Assembly (NCBI GenBank): GCA_963580285.1
Contig: OY757010.1
Coordinates: 64,750,406 to 64,814,405 of the forward strand
Length of the DNA: 64,000 nucleotides
Direction: 5' to 3'
DNA from: Lucinisca nassula
Taxonomy: Eukaryota; Mollusca; Bivalvia; Lucinida; Lucinidae
The notes under the pieces: model-generated
The model's input: the letters and a program-made list of their open reading frames with translations, nothing else
Database searches by the model: none
What the model was told of the DNA's origin: nothing
Program-made: the position numbers and the translations under genes
Part shown: piece after piece, positions 1 through 11,894 of the stretch
Layout of the letters: each line of letters begins with the position of its first letter
How positions within the stretch are numbered: position 1 is the first letter of the stretch

Positions 1-20
1 TCGTCCGTCCGTTACGCTTT

Positions 21-1318
21 TGATGCATAGCATAACTAAAGAACCGTGTATGCTAGGGTTTTGAAATTTCATATATGGATTCCTCATGGAAAATTAGCTG
101 ACGCGTATTTTTTTTCTCGTCCGGATTATGCCCCCTTCAAGAGTTATTGCCCTTTGAAATTTTTTTAATAAAATCTTGTCAGCAAGATATCTCAAAAACT
201 ATTGGAGCTAAGGCCTTGAAAGTTGGTGATTATATTGGTGGTGATGAGTAGATGAACTGATTAACTTTTGACAAAATTCCGAAAAATACTTTGTGAGTTA
301 TGGCCCTTTGTCATTTTGGTAATTTGTGCCCATTGTAATGTATGCTAAAAGTGATGCATAGCACAACTTTAGAACCGTGTATTCTAGGGTTTTGAAATTT
401 CATATATGGATTCCTCATGGAAAATTAGCTGACGCGTATTTTTTTTCTTGTCCGGATTATGCCCCTTTTAAGAGTTATTGCCCTTTGAAATTTTTTTAAT
501 AATATTTTGTCAGCAAGATATCTCAAAAACTATTGGAGCTAGAGCCTTGAAAGTTGGTGAATATATTGGTGGTGATGAGTAGATGAACTGATTAACTTTT
601 GACAAAATTCCGAAAAATACTTTGTGAGTTATGGCCCTTTGTCATTTTGGTAATTTGTGCCCATTGTAATGTATGCTAAAAGTGATGCATAGCATATCTT
701 TAGAACCGTGTATGCTAGGGTTTTGAAATTTCATATATGGATTCCTCATGGAAAATTAGTTGACGCGTATTTTTTTTCTTGTCCGGATTATGCCCCTTTT
801 AAGAGTTATTGCCCTTTGAAATTTTTTTAATAAAATTTTGTCAGCAAGATATCTCAAAAACTATTGGAGCTAGAGCCTTGAAAGTTGGTGAATATATTGG
901 TGGTGATGAGTAGATGAACTGATTAACTTTTGACAAAATTCCGAAAAATACTTTGTGAGTTATGGCCCTTTGTCATTTTGGTAATTTGTGCCCATTGTAA
1001 TGTATGCTTAAAGTGATGCATAGCATATCTTTAGAACCGTGTATGCTAGGGTTTTGAAATTTCATATATGGATTCCTCATGGAAAATTAGCTGACGCGTA
1101 TTTTTTTTCTCGTCCGGATTATGCCCCTTTTAAGAGTTATTGCCCTTTGAAATTTTTTTAATAAAATCTTGTCAGCAAGATATCTCAAAAACTTTTGGAG
1201 CTAGAGCCTTGAAAGTTGTTGAGTATATTGGTGGTGATGAGTAGATGAACTGATTAACTTATGACAAAATTCAGAAAAATACTTTGTGAGTTATGTCCCT
1301 TTGTCATTTTGGTAATTT
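21..1318 (+). repeat. 331-bp tandem repeat, four copies
   Basis: The marker TGATGCATAGCA recurs at 21, 352, 683 and 1014, exactly 331 bp apart. Copies differ at only a few positions, so the array is young or homogenised. It switches abruptly to the next array near 1319. Confidence 0.9.
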
Positions 1319-3260
1319 GTGAAAAACATTGTCATCGTTCTAGCGCCTGCATTTCATCACCAATTTCAATATAACTTCACACAAATGTTCCTTATAAAAA
1401 AATCTCAAGCGAGTTCGACTTTCAAGGTCATGACCTCAAGGTCAAGGTCACTGTGGCTATTTTTAGAAAAACTTTGTCATCGCTCTAGCGCCTACATTTC
1501 TTCACTAATTTCAATATAACTTCACACAAATGTTCCTTATAAAAAAATCTCGAGGGAGTTCGACTTCAAGGTCATGACCTCAAGGTCAAGGTCACTGTGG
1601 CTATTTTTAGAAAAACTTTGTCATCGGTCTAGCGCCTACATTTCTTCACCAATTTCAATATAACTTCACACAAATGTTTCTTATGATAATATCTCAGCGA
1701 GTTCGACTTTCAAGGTCATGACCGCAAGGTCAAAGTCACTGTGGCTATTTTAAGAAAAACTTTGTCATCACTCTAGCGCCTACATTTCTTCACTGATTTC
1801 AATATAACTTCACACAAATGTGCCTTATGACTATATCTTGAGCGAGGTCAACTTTCAAGGTCATGACATCAAGATCAAGGTCACTGTGGCTATTTTTAGA
1901 AAAACTTTGTCATTGCTCTAGTGCCTACATTTCTTCACTGATTTCAATATAACTTCACACAAATGTTCCTTATGACAATATCTCGAGTGTGTTCGACTTT
2001 CAGGGTCATGACCTCAAGGCAAAGGTCACTGTAGCTATTTTTAGAAAAATTTTGTCATCGCTCTAGCGCCTACATTTCTTCACCGATTTCAATATAACTT
2101 CACACAAATGTTCCTTATGACAATATCTCTAGCGAGTTTCACTTTCAAGGTCAAGGTCAGTGTGGCTATTTTTAGAAAAACTTTGTCAATGCTCTAGCGC
2201 TTACATTTCTTCATTGATTTCAACATAACTTCACACAAATGTTCCTTATGACAATATCTCAAGCCATTTCAACTTTCAAGGTCAAGGTCACAATGGCTAT
2301 TTTTAGAAAAACTTTGTCATCGCTCCAGCGCCTACATTTCTTCACCGATTTTAATATAACTTCACACAAATGATCCTTATGACAATACCTCGAAAGAGTT
2401 CGACTTTCAAGGTCAAGGTCACTGTGGCTATTTTTAGAAAAACTTTTTCATTGCTCTAGGGCTTACATTTTTTCACCAATTTCAAAATCGATTCACACAA
2501 ATGTTCCTTATGACAATATCTGTAGCGAGTTCCACCTTCAAGGTCAAGGTCACTGTGGCTATTTTTAGAAAAACTTTGCCAATGCTCTAGCGCTTACATT
2601 TCTTCACCAATTTCAATATAACTTCACACAAATGTTCCTTAAGACAATATCTCGAGCGATTTCGACTTTCAAGGTCAAGGTCACTGTGGCTATTTTTAGA
2701 AAAACTTTGTCATCGCCCTAGCGACTACATTTCTTCACTGATTTCAATATAACTTCACACAAATGTTCCTTATGACAATACCTCGAGTGAGTTTGACTTT
2801 CAAGGTCAAGGTCACTGTGGCTATTTTTAGAAAAACTTTGACATGGCTATAGCGCTTACATTTCTTCACCGATTTCAGTATAACTTCACACAAATGTTCC
2901 TTATGACAATATCTCGAACTTTTTCGACTTTCAAGGTCAAGGTCACTGTGGCTATTTTTTTAAAATCTTTGTCATCGCTCTAGTGCCTACATTTATTGAT
3001 GGATGTTAATAGAACTTCACACAAATGTTTCTTATGGTAATATCTCGAGTTGCTTTGACTTTCAAGGTCATGACCTCAAGGTCAAGGTCACTATGGCTAT
3101 TTTTAGAAAAACTTTGTCATTGCTCTACCGCCTACATTTATGATTTTAATCTAACTTCACACAAAAGATGCTTATGATAATATCTTGAGCAAGATCTACT
3201 TCAATGCAAGTATCCATTTCTGACCTTGACCTACATTTTATGGTTCACTGACTTTGTAAA
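1319..3260 (+). repeat. 131-147-bp tandem repeat, about thirteen diverged copies
   Basis: Each unit contains GGCTATTTTTAGAAAAACTT and ACTTCACACAAATGTTCCTT. Units come in two lengths depending on whether a TCATGACC segment is present. Nearly every unit carries CAAGGTCAAGGTCA, a direct repeat of AGGTCA with no spacer. A related array appears at 40.56-41.36 kb in a different element. Confidence 0.88.
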
Positions 3261-3557
3261 ATAGTGTGACAACCCTAACTTTCACCCTGATGTAAGAGTC
3301 TGTTTTTAAGAGTTTCATTGATGATACTTGGTACTTGCAACTAGGAGTGAAATTTTTATGCAGGCGCTCATGTTTGACCTTGACCTAGATTTCATGGTTT
3401 GGTGACTTTGCGCCCCCACAGGCGCGACATAGCCTTCAGAGGAATTCTTGTTGTATGTTTTTGAGTCTTTAACAATATTTGTTGAATATTTTGCCATCTA
3501 AGGACAAGCAAAGGTTGGGGGCATTGTGTTTTACAAACACCATTTCTAGTTAGTTTT

Positions 3558-3775
3558 GTACAACTGACTCTAGATCGTTCAAACTTTGATCATTTAAAAT
3601 GATAAATATGCAAACATTTTTGCTGAAAAAATGTGAGCAGCTTTTGCAAATGCAAAAGCTGCTCACATTTATTCAGCAAAAGTGACACTAGATATTTAAC
3701 TTGCAACAACAGTTAACAATTTGACAACTAACAAGCTCGTTATGCTAGGGATGCTTGGAAACAACTGGGCCCGGT
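3558..3775 (+). mobile_element. MITE family M (central palindrome GCAGCTTTTGC)
   Basis: A perfect central palindrome at about 3628-3670 (GTGAGCAGCTTTTGC and its reverse complement) is flanked by longer imperfect inverted arms. The ends resemble the GGGCCAGTTGTTC-type terminal repeats seen complete in the split copy at 39976. No coding capacity. Confidence 0.55.
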
Positions 3776-3897
3776 TGCAAACCCCAATGGCAGGTTGTCA
3801 TATTTCTTGTGACAGTGTTCATATAATTCTTGGGAAAAAGTGGAGCCCAGTGTGTGGTCAATTCATATGAACTGTAAGTAACAAGGATTTCAGGCCC

Positions 3898-4135
3898 AGC
3901 TGTTCAAAATTACCAATTTTCTTAACGTATTCTTAAAGCTTCGATTTATTAATATGGCTAATATGCTAATATTTGTGCTGAAAAGATGTAAGTAGCTTTT
4001 GCTTCTGCAGAAGCTACTAATGTTTTTCCAGTAAAAATAGCAGAGTGTTTGATATTGTACTTGTTAAAACAGTACAAACTTTGCCCATTAACAAGCTTGT
4101 TAAGCCAATAATGCTTTGAAAAACTGGGCCAAGAT
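3898..4135 (+). mobile_element. MITE family M, second copy
   Basis: Starts GCCCAGCTGTTCAAAATT and ends AAAACTGGGCCA, an inverted terminal pair. The centre holds GTAGCTTTTGC and its complement. More diverged than the copy at 3558. Confidence 0.55.
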
Positions 4136-4142
4136 CTTCCAT

Positions 4143-4415
4143 CATGATATCACACCCCTGTGACCTAGTGCATTTTTTCACATCTCCAAAATGGCTACTT
4201 TTCTGATGAAAACCTGCGATATTATTCTTATTAATACTGCAAACATACGTTGTGAGTGCTCATTAGAACCCCCTCATTGAGGCGGTTCTAACAAGTACTT
4301 ACAACCTATGTCTTGGATCAGAAATAAGAAAAAAATGTATAGCCCTTAAAATCCCAAATTCTCTATATACAGTGGGGTTTACGGGGGTTCATTTCAGGGA
4401 CTTGTTCACGTGATG
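4143..4415 (+). mobile_element. MITE family E (central GAACCGCCTC palindrome)
   Basis: The palindromic core around 4260-4305 (CATTAGAACC... and its inverse, with a 6-nt centre TCATTGA) lies inside longer inverted arms containing GAAATAAGAAAAA and the ACCCCACT/AGTGGGGT motifs. The right end is TTCACGTGATG. At least nine relatives lie in this window. Confidence 0.65.
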
Positions 4416-4439
4416 TAACTTTCAAGAAATAGGTTTTGA

Positions 4440-5045
4440 GAACTAGTGAGCTAACAAGTGAACAGATTACTATGTTCATGAACAACATGTACAAGATTCA
4501 GATAAAACTCTGTATGAAACAAGTGCTCATAAATGAAGCACAAATTTGGTATGAAACAGGTAAGAAATGTGCATTTTATATGAAGTAGGTACCAACAAAA
4601 GAAACATAAATTCAGTATGAAACTGGTACTCATGAAGGAACATACCCGGTATTCAATATGAAACTGGTGCATGTGACAGAAACATTATTTCAACATGAAA
4701 CTGGTACTTACAAAAGAAAATTGAATTCTATATTTGTTTTATATTATGTGTTAATTTTAATAATCTTCAATGAGAACATAAATCGGAATAAAGCATTAAA
4801 AAAATTTTGTCTGTTCCTGAATGCATTTAATATATAACTACTCAAAGACTGTCAAAGCATTGGTAAAATGTGCATGCGCAGTGTTACTTGAGTAAAGAAA
4901 TTGTCTGTATCAATAATAACAGAATAATATTTGAAAGAAACATAAATTCTATGTGAATCACATTTTTGTTCTGTGTGTTGTTTGAAGATTAACAACCCAA
5001 TCATCACACTTTAGGTCATATCAGATGGGTCAGTATATACACGTA
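4440..5045. other. Intergenic stretch with short degenerate repeats
   Basis: From 4500 to 4720, phrases of the form GAAACTGGTAC/GAAACAGGTA plus CATAAATTC recur every 35-50 bp, indicating an old, decayed short tandem array. The rest is AT-rich with no recognisable gene or element end. Confidence 0.45.
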
Positions 5046-5124
5046 TAAGAGATTTACCTATACTGTGCACATTCTTTCACCAGACACTGACAACGGCCCT
5101 TCTTGAGTCAGCAGAAGGGAGAAC
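5046..5124 (-). repeat. SINE family B fragment
   Basis: Contains the antisense body of the tRNA-headed SINE (GTGCACATTCTTTC, AACGGCCCTTCTTGAGTCAG). Both ends are missing. It abuts the MITE at 5125. Confidence 0.5.
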
Positions 5125-5404
5125 ATCACGTAAACAAGTCTGTAAAATGAACACCCCTCTAAACCCCATTTTATATAGAGAAAACTGGGGTTTATGGGGA
5201 TATATATTATATTGCTTACTTCTGATCCAAGATGTAGTTTATGGGTACTCATTAGAACTGCCTCAATAAGGCAGTTCTTTCGAGTACCCACAACCTATGT
5301 TTTGAGTACAATTTAGAAAAATATCACATATTTTCATCAGAAAAGTCATCTGTTTGGACAAAACAAAGAATTCACTATGTCGCACGAATGTGTTATTCTA
5401 ATGA
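5125..5404 (+). mobile_element. MITE family E copy
   Basis: Begins CATCACGTAAACAAGTCTG and ends with TGTGTTATTCTAATGAC, an imperfect terminal inverted pair. The core palindrome at about 5246-5285 is GAACTGCCTCAATAAGGCAGTTC. Confidence 0.6.
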
Positions 5405-5482
5405 CTTAGCCTAAGAAAAGATACCATGATTAATATGCACAAAAGAATGGAACCTGCAACCTCTGATCACCAGTTGACGAGC

Positions 5483-5656
5483 TAGCGAGCGAGCGAGTGT
5501 TTCAGTTTTACGTCCCACCAACAGCTAAGGTCGTATGGAGACGGGACCTCGGTTTAAAGACTCATCCGAAAGTCTGGAGAAGCCCTGGATCGAACCTGCG
5601 TCCCCTGGTTTACAAGGGGAGTAGCGTATCCACTCGACCACGGAGGCTTCTCCAGT
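5483..5656 (-). mobile_element. SINE family A (tRNA-Thr-like head)
   Basis: Reverse orientation. The head reads GAAGCCTCCGTGGTCGAGTG with a B-box-like GGTTCGATCC and an anticodon-loop position TTGTAA (TGT). The tail motif ACGTAAAACT is near 5500. The region between head and tail (CTTTCGGATGAGTCTTTAAA) is the family body. Confidence 0.75.
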
Positions 5657-5706
5657 CTAGACGAGCCATATGAAATAGTTACTACTGACAGAAACATAAA
5701 TACCAT

Positions 5707-5946
5707 ATGGGCCCCGTCAAGGGGTTTTGGTACTTATCGCCTATGTGAGCAGCGAAGGTTCAGGCGAGCCTGCGCATCCGCGCAGTCTCACCAGAACCTT
5801 CACTGCTCGCTCATACAAGCAGTGAATCAAAAGGAACCTTCAGACAGAAAGCCACATCCCTGGCCCCTCTGAATGGCTGGGCATGCGCAGTTAAAATTTG
5901 TCATGACGGAATGCTCGAAGACACAAATTCGCTTGGCGTGGTTTAT
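5707..5946 (+). mobile_element. MITE family N (about 240 bp)
   Basis: Imperfect terminal inverted repeats: GGGCCCCGTCAAGGGGTTTT on the left and the complement of GCCCCGCCAAGCGAATTT on the right, here decayed. Internally there is an inverted pair GAGCAGCGAAGGTTC/GAACCTTC.CTGCTC. ATAT flanks both sides. Other copies lie at 21229 and 57983. Confidence 0.65.
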
Positions 5947-6050
5947 ATGAAACAGGTACACATATGGGAACCTTTATATACTTTTTGAACTACATGAACA
6001 TGCACTTGAATCACTCATTTTGACTTCAAGTGTATTCACCTTATTTGCAT

Positions 6051-6195
6051 TATCTGCTGGTTCTTAGTCTGAAGATTATTCGTTTTGGAAAAACAGGTAA
6101 CCAGACCCCCCTGACCTTTCAAAGTCAGGGGGTCTGGTTACCTGTTTTTCCAATATTTACAATGTGCAAGCTGGGAGCCAGCAAATAATGCAAAT
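6051..6195. mobile_element. Short palindromic MITE
   Basis: Terminal inverted repeats ATTTGCATTATCTGCTGG and CCAGCAAATAATGCAAAT bracket a long perfect hairpin at 6086-6153 whose arms include GGAAAAACAGGTAACCAGAC. The whole unit could fold into a cruciform. Confidence 0.7.
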
Positions 6196-6274
6196 ATGGT
6201 TAATGCAATTCTGAGTGCAAGAAACATTATGAACAGTGTTAAAGAGAGGTTTATGTGTATTTGTTGTGTTTTTC

Positions 6275-6478
6275 TGGGCAGGCTTATACGTAAGCGGTTG
6301 ACCAGTACAGTGCGCATTATTTCCCAGAAACTGACAACTGCCCTTCTTGAATCAGCGGAAGGGAGAGAATGACGGTAGAAAAGATTTCATGATCATTCTC
6401 GACGAAAGAATGTTGCTTACTCCGACAGGTATCGAACCTGCGTCCTCCTGATCACCAGTCAGATGGCCGGAGTTGTTG
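6275..6478 (-). mobile_element. SINE family B (partial)
   Basis: Antisense copy with a B-box-like GGTATCGAACCTGC and the body motifs CTTGAATCAGCGGAAGGGAG and AAGCGGTTGACCAGTA. The 3' tail is lost and the head ends at CTGACTGGTGATCAGGAGG. Confidence 0.7.
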
Positions 6479-6524
6479 TGTGTCATGAATCATGCATTGT
6501 GTGCCGTGCATTAACTTTTCTTGT

Positions 6525-7300
6525 TAACACTCTAGAGGCCAGTTTTAGTCTAATCATCATCAAACATGGTCAGAATGATCATTATGACAATATCTCTGTC
6601 TTGTTCGCATATTGATCATGTTGGGTCAAAAAGTAGGTCAGTAGGTCAAATCATAGAAAAACCTTGTTAATATTCTGGAAGCCACAGTTTTGGTCCAATC
6701 ATCCTCAAACTTGCTCAGAATAATCATCCTGACGATATCTCGGTCAAGTTCCAGTATGGGTCATGTTGGATCAAAAAGTAGGTCAGTAGGTCAAATCATA
6801 GAAAAATCTCGTTAACAATCTACAGGCCACAGTTTTGGTCCAATCATCCTCAAACTTGCTCAGAATGATCATCCTGACAATATCTCAGTCAAGTTTGAAT
6901 ATGGGTCATGTTGGGTCAAAAGGTAGGTCAAATCATAGAAAAACCTTGTGAACACACTAGAGGCCACAGTTTTGGTCCAATCATCATCAAACTTGCTCAA
7001 AATAATCATTTTGACAATATCTCGCTCAAGTGCGAATATGGGTCATGTCAGATCAAAAAGTAGGTCAGTAGGTCAAATGATAGAAAAGCCTTGTGAACAC
7101 TCTGGAGGCCACTGTTTGGTCCAGTCATCAAATATCTTGCTCAGAATGATCAGCTTGACAATCTTTGGGTCAAGATCGAATATGGGTCATGTTGAATCAA
7201 AAAGTAGGTTAGTATGTCATTTTGTCTTGACCAGTGACCTACTTTATCATAACTTTTGAACCATTTGCGATAAAGCCTTCATATCTTGTTTAGAAATGAA
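6525..7300 (+). repeat. About 147-bp tandem repeat, five copies, with AGGTCA motifs
   Basis: Units carry GGCCACAGTTTTGGTCCAAT and AGTAGGTCAGTAGGTCAAAT, the latter a direct repeat of AGGTCA with a 2-nt spacer. The right part (GACCTACTTTATCATAAC, then CATATCTTGTTTAG) matches the 3' part of the element at 29430, so this is probably a truncated tandem-repeat element. Confidence 0.75.
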
Positions 7301-7302
7301 AG

Positions 7303-7545
7303 GGCCTCCGTGGCCTTGTGGATAAGAGTGCTGACTCTTATTCATAAGGTCTCTCACTGCTGTGGGTTCAAGCCTGGTTCGGGTCATATGTGAGATGCCA
7401 AGTTCTGCAACAGACGGTCAGGTGGTTTTTCTCTGAGTACTCTGGTTTTTGCCAACCTATGATAAACAATCGTCTTGATATGAGTGAAATAATAGTGAAA
7501 GGGCCGTAAAACCAAAATAAAAAAAAAATAAAAAAAATAGAAAAA
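7303..7545 (+). mobile_element. SINE family E (tRNA-derived head)
   Basis: The head GGCCTCCGTGGCCTTGTGGA leads to a B-box-like GGGTTCAAGCC. The body includes AGGTGGTTTTTCTC and AACAATCGTCTTGATAT. It ends GGGCCGTAAAACC and an A-rich tail. The same family is at 56484 and, inverted, at 63755. Confidence 0.7.
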
Positions 7546-7654
7546 AAGCTACCAAAATGTAGTTTTGAATAGTAAATGGTGTTTTATTACAATTTTTCAC
7601 ACAAACAAGTTCAAATAATGTGTGCATACCACACTAACAAACCACACTATTGTT

Positions 7655-7806
7655 TGTATTGGAGTTTAGTGGCCCAGTCAACACTATTTTAGGTCATTTT
7701 TGAGCCGGTCAGTTTACCTATCCACTTTTCCTGGGCAGACTTATACGTAAGCGGTTAACCAGTACAGTGCACATTCTTTCGCCAGAAAATGACAACTGCC
7801 CTTCTT
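7655..7806 (-). mobile_element. SINE family B, 3' half
   Basis: Antisense tail TTGGAGTTTAGTGGCCCAGT, then AAGCGGTTAACCAGTACAGT. The tRNA head is absent. Confidence 0.6.
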
Positions 7807-7867
7807 GCTATAAACTATTTATTATAAGCGCGATATTATTTTCTTGTTTCCACTCAAAACAGATTCC

Positions 7868-8018
7868 ATGGTGCAGTGGTTATGCTAATGCCATGTAAAC
7901 CAGGGGTTGCAGGATCAATCCTGGGCTTCTCCAGACTTTCGGATGAGTCTTTAAACCGAGGTCCCGTCCCCTATGACCTTAGCTGTTGGTGAGAGGTAAA
8001 ACTCAAACACACACTCAA
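7868..8018 (+). mobile_element. SINE family A copy
   Basis: Decayed head (CCATGGTGCAGTGGTTATGC) with an intact body CTTTCGGATGAGTCTTTAAA and tail AGGTAAAACTCAAAC. Confidence 0.7.
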
Positions 8019-8559
8019 AACAGATTGTTGATAGTCATTAGAGTATGGTAGGACACCAACTTCATACATGTATAATCATTATTTCATAATGATTGGTGTT
8101 TTACATCAAACTCAGCAGGAATGTTCACTGGGCAATAGCCTTTCAAATAGAACTTTTCTGGCTAAATCATTGTTGCCATGGTAACCAGGAGGTATCTCAA
8201 AGTGGTCAAAAAGTGTGATTTTGTATTTTTGACCAAATCTTAATCTTCACACTGCTGTCAAGGCAACAATTAAGGGTTTGGCACTGGCCATTTTCACTGT
8301 GTGCAGCATGTTTTGCCAGTGTCAATTTAGAGGCATTTTTCACCCCAGACACCCTCAGATTTCATTGCAGCAGCCGGCTGGGCCATACCCCCAATTTTTT
8401 TTTTTTTTTTTGGTTTTTCAAATGAGCTCCCATGTGGACACTTGTTTCCATTTTAATACATAAGATTGGGTACAACATAACAGAACAGACTGCATACATG
8501 GTAGTTAACCTAATCACGGTTGACAACTTTGCTTCCCTCTTTAATTGCACGCCGGTTGG
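8019..8559. other. Unassigned sequence
   Basis: AT-rich DNA with a poly-T run near 8396-8411 and no supported exon. Short open frames lack coding character. Confidence 0.4.
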
Positions 8560-9230
8560 TGGGGCCTCGGATTCTATGACTGTTACTTAGAATTAGAGAG
8601 AATTTAATTCTATGTAATGTTGGTCGGTACCTGATGCTCTGTCTCTGGTCTGGCCCATCGGAGTCTTAACTGTTGGTTTTTCATTTGCTCCAGCATTCAG
8701 TGGTTGCTTTGTTGTCGAGTCCTCACCCTTGTTTCATCTCTGTGGTTGTCTCTGGAGATGTTGCACTGATGAGTTAGGAGGACTTCATTTGGACTGAACA
8801 AATTATTTATCTAAATTGCGACGGGAGTAAGGGCGAGGATCGCAGCTTCGTAAAATCGATTTAAGCCCCCCTCCCCCACCAGTGGAATTCGTTTCACTGA
8901 CTGTTCCAAGGCGGTTCTTCTGTCGAAGTTTATTTTGTTATGGTTGGCTTTGAGTGTTTGTTTTGCTTATATTATTTTGTTTTGGATAGTCAGTTGGCCA
9001 TTTTATGGGAAAGTAATTGCCCTTTTGGCTTTCCGCTATTGATGTTTCCATTAGGAACCCTGGGTCTAGTTATTTCGTGTTTGTGTTTCTTTCCCTTTGG
9101 TGTCTCTGCTTGGAGCTGTGGGTTAATTGTATCGATTCCTGATCATTGCCTTCACTTCTATTCTGCCATTAAGGGATTGCAAAGCTTGAACAAGGATAGT
9201 TAAGTTCACTGAAGTTCCTGGAAACTCTGT
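8560..9230 (+). repeat. Dispersed repeat R, longer copy
   Basis: Shares several blocks with 15545-15960: CGTAAAATCGATTTAAGCCC, CCAGTGGAA, GTTCCAAGGCGG.TCTTCT, TTTCCCTTTGGTGTCT and TTAATTGTATC.ATTCCTGAT. No reverse transcriptase or integrase motif is visible. The class is unknown. Confidence 0.5.
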
Positions 9231-10744
9231 TGAAAAAATAAAACATGATTGATGACCCATCCTTGCCACACCTACAAGGTGGCCGAGAAGTTTTTGATGT
9301 ACCACCGTGTGATGCTGTCATGAGTCATCGTTGAGCTTTGATCTATCCATGCGAGTCCACTTGTTATGGTTAAGTTTGGTGTTATATATCAGTTCATTAT
9401 ACAAAAGGGTTGATAAGTGTTTGGTTTCCTTGACCCACTTATCAAGATCACATGGGTCAAAAGATTGCTTCACCTCTCGTACGCTATGGTATATCATGGC
9501 AATATACCACAAACACCGTATTCTGTTTGGGCAACGGCCATCTACATCTTTCTGATGTGCAATGCGCATGACGGACATAATTCCCCTTTAGAATAGTTTG
9601 ATGACTGCAGAACGGTTTCAAAGATGAATGATGTTGTGGTCCCTTAAATTGTCCAGTCCTGTCTTTAAGAGCAAAAATGAGCAGCCCAGACTTTTAAAGG
9701 TGGTATTGTTATTAGACATACAGCGTAGACACACATCGGATAGACAGTACATTCCTTCTGATCAGGTTCAGCACTGTTCGCCATATATATACAGCACGTT
9801 TTGAAAATGATTCAATCCGTATGCAGACTCTGAAAAAGGGGTTAGGTGTGCGCATTTCAGGCATTTTGCAGAGGGTGAAAAACTGTCTACGTTTGAGAAT
9901 TTTCCAATAAAAAGGGGGAGGGGTGCGCGGGCCTGCATCAACAGCTAGAATGAACTTTTTTTTAAAACATATCGCTGGGTGATTCTGATTCCATGAGCTG
10001 GGATGCAGTGGTGGGACCGAGCGAGGAGAAGAGAGTTGAAACTATGACAAACATTGTACTTTCTGATCAGAAGCCATCGATGGATCTACACTGTTTGCAG
10101 CGTGATATAATGCTATACATGTAATAACTTTTCCAGCACAGATTGTGTTGCATATGAGGCAATGCATTATGAAATATTGTTAATTCAGAAAGATGAATCT
10201 GTTGTGCTGGTTGAATATACGTGTATACAGAAAGGAAATAATTGAACACATTAACAAGTGACAAGTAAATAATTTAGAAAACTTTGACGGAAAATTCTTC
10301 CATAACTTTTTTCAGACATAAATTGTACTGAATACTTTTCTTATAACGAAGCGTTGTAACAGGTACCCACAGTCTACGTTATAAAGCTTGCTATTGTCCA
10401 CGTGACTGTCACTGACCATCTGACTGCGGCCGACCATGAACAAAATGTAGTTTATAGCGTCGATAGTCGCGTCCCTAAGACGTCAGAGTGCTGCGAAAAA
10501 AGTAAATTCTGGACTGTGTTTGTGCACTTGGGCATTGGCAAACAGTGTACACCTAATCATACGCCACATAACTGTCTGATCAGGGCTACTGAGCTTGCTT
10601 AGAATACTGGAGTTTAAGGGTTAAATGAACAGTTCATTTCTCAGTTCAGGACTATTTTCCCAACCTACACTCAGAAACAATCGACCCACCAGTACTCTCA
10701 GTGCTTTGATTCTTTTCCTAATAAGTCTATATTATACAAAATTT
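9231..10744. other. Unassigned sequence, no supported gene
   Basis: Contains a weak antisense open frame (9318-9578, 86 codons) without recognisable motifs, opposed by a sense frame of similar length. The palindrome-like AAACAGTGTACAC near 10540 recalls the MITE cores described elsewhere. Nothing else could be assigned. Confidence 0.35.
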
Positions 10745-11030
10745 TGCCGGCCCCGCCTATTGGGGCTTGAAGAAATAAATGGGCTGCATGATGCTTCCAC
10801 GAGTACTGGTAAACTGCTTAAAGAATCTAAGCCTGCCCAGGTAAAGCGGTATGAGTCGGACCGTCCATGCTTATAAATCCTGTTGGTTTCATTGGGCGAC
10901 AGGGCTTGAGATGCCATTTCATCTCAATGTCGGGTAAAAATCCCACAAAATCGAAAGCAACGTCTCCAAAACGACCTATACAGTGTTGACGGGGACGTTA
11001 AATCTCAAATCAAACAAAAAAATTATTGAC
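10745..11030 (+). mobile_element. SINE-like family C
   Basis: Runs from GGGGCTTGAAGAAATAAATG through AAGCCTGCCCAGGTAAAGCG to the tail GTTGACGGGGACGTTAAATC and A-rich sequence. About 285 bp. The tail resembles those of SINE families A and B, so the same retrotransposition machinery probably served all three. No clear tRNA head is seen, so a MITE origin is not fully excluded. Confidence 0.7.
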
Positions 11031-11229
11031 CTCTATCAAACTGGCTCTTTCTCATCTATATTCTAAGTTGGTAAACCCAAGTGAGGGTAAATGAAATAAA
11101 GGATATGCGAATTATAACAGTTTAGTATTCCATTTACCCGTAAATAGCCGTTGTTTAGGATCAAACACGTGCTAACGACATAATCAAAGCCGTTTGCTAG
11201 GAGCATATGTTTCCACAACTCATCATCAA

Positions 11230-11515
11230 TCGGCAGCCCCCGCCCATCGGGGCTTGAAGAAATAGATAGATTGCATGATGCATCCACGCAGAGCTGAAAC
11301 CGACCCGCACACGAGTACTGGGATCTAAGCCTGCCCAGGCAAAGTGGTACGAGTCGGTCCGTCCATGCTTCTATAAACCCTATTGGTTTCATTGGGCGGC
11401 AGGGATTGAGATGCCATTTCATCTCAACGTCGGGTAAAAGTCCCACAAAATTGGAAGCAGCGTCTCCAAAATGACCTTTACAGTGTTGACGGGACGTTAA
11501 ACCTCAGATCAAACT
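11230..11515 (+). mobile_element. SINE-like family C copy
   Basis: Second copy about 480 bp after the first and in the same orientation: CCCCCGCCCATCGGGGCTTG start, TTGACGGGACGTTAAACCTC end. Confidence 0.7.
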
Positions 11516-11587
11516 AAATCATCAATCGCGTAAACAATCCGATTATAACAGTATGGATTACAGTGGAGTATACTTTATTTAATTTGT

Positions 11588-11830
11588 CAGCCTCGATAGC
11601 GCAGTGGTTAACTCGTTCGACTCATGATCGAGAGGTTATGCGTTCGAATCCGGCACCCGGCATCGAGGTGTATCCTTGGGCAAGACACGTAATGACACTG
11701 CCTCACTCTACCCAAGTTTAAATGGGTGGCAGTGGTGTGTAGTCACTGCCTCTCTCGCGCGCGCGTGAAAGCATCTGGAATGAGTGTTCGAGAGCGATTA
11801 AATAAGCTTGAAGCGAACTAAAATAAATTA
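11588..11830 (+). mobile_element. SINE family D (tRNA-like head)
   Basis: The head GCCTCGATAGCGCAGTGGTT, loop CTCATGA and B-box GCGTTCGAATCC fold like a tRNA (CAT anticodon position). A body containing CTTGGGCAAGACACGTAATG extends past the tRNA part, so this is a SINE and not a tRNA gene. A tail fragment (GGAATGAGTG.TC.AGAGCGATT) recurs near 39142. Confidence 0.7.
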
Positions 11831-11894
11831 GTATAAACTAAACTAATTTAATCAAAAGAATACAAACGAAGCCGACAGCGATCAACAAATGAAA

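Larger units (their letters stand above)
1..3549 (+). mobile_element. Helentron-like non-autonomous element, 5' end outside window
   Basis: The window opens inside a TCCGTCCG microsatellite, which in the sister elements lies just after the 5' palindrome, so only the 5' tip is missing. Two arrays follow: four 331-bp units, then about thirteen units of 131-147 bp. The 3' end has a GGGGGCA motif, a hairpin at 3526-3540 (GTGTTT, 3-nt loop, AAACAC) and CTAGTTAG. A hairpin followed by CTAG before T is the Helitron/Helentron 3' signature. No transposase or helicase frame is visible. The class assignment is inferred from structure only. Confidence 0.6.

Noticed and set aside
9318..9578. 86-codon antisense frame as a gene
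   Set aside because: A similar-length frame opposes it, no motif is recognisable and no splice or promoter context was seen.
11588..11660. Possible tRNA gene with CAT anticodon
   Set aside because: It is followed directly by a SINE-type body and the loop and stem positions are imperfect.
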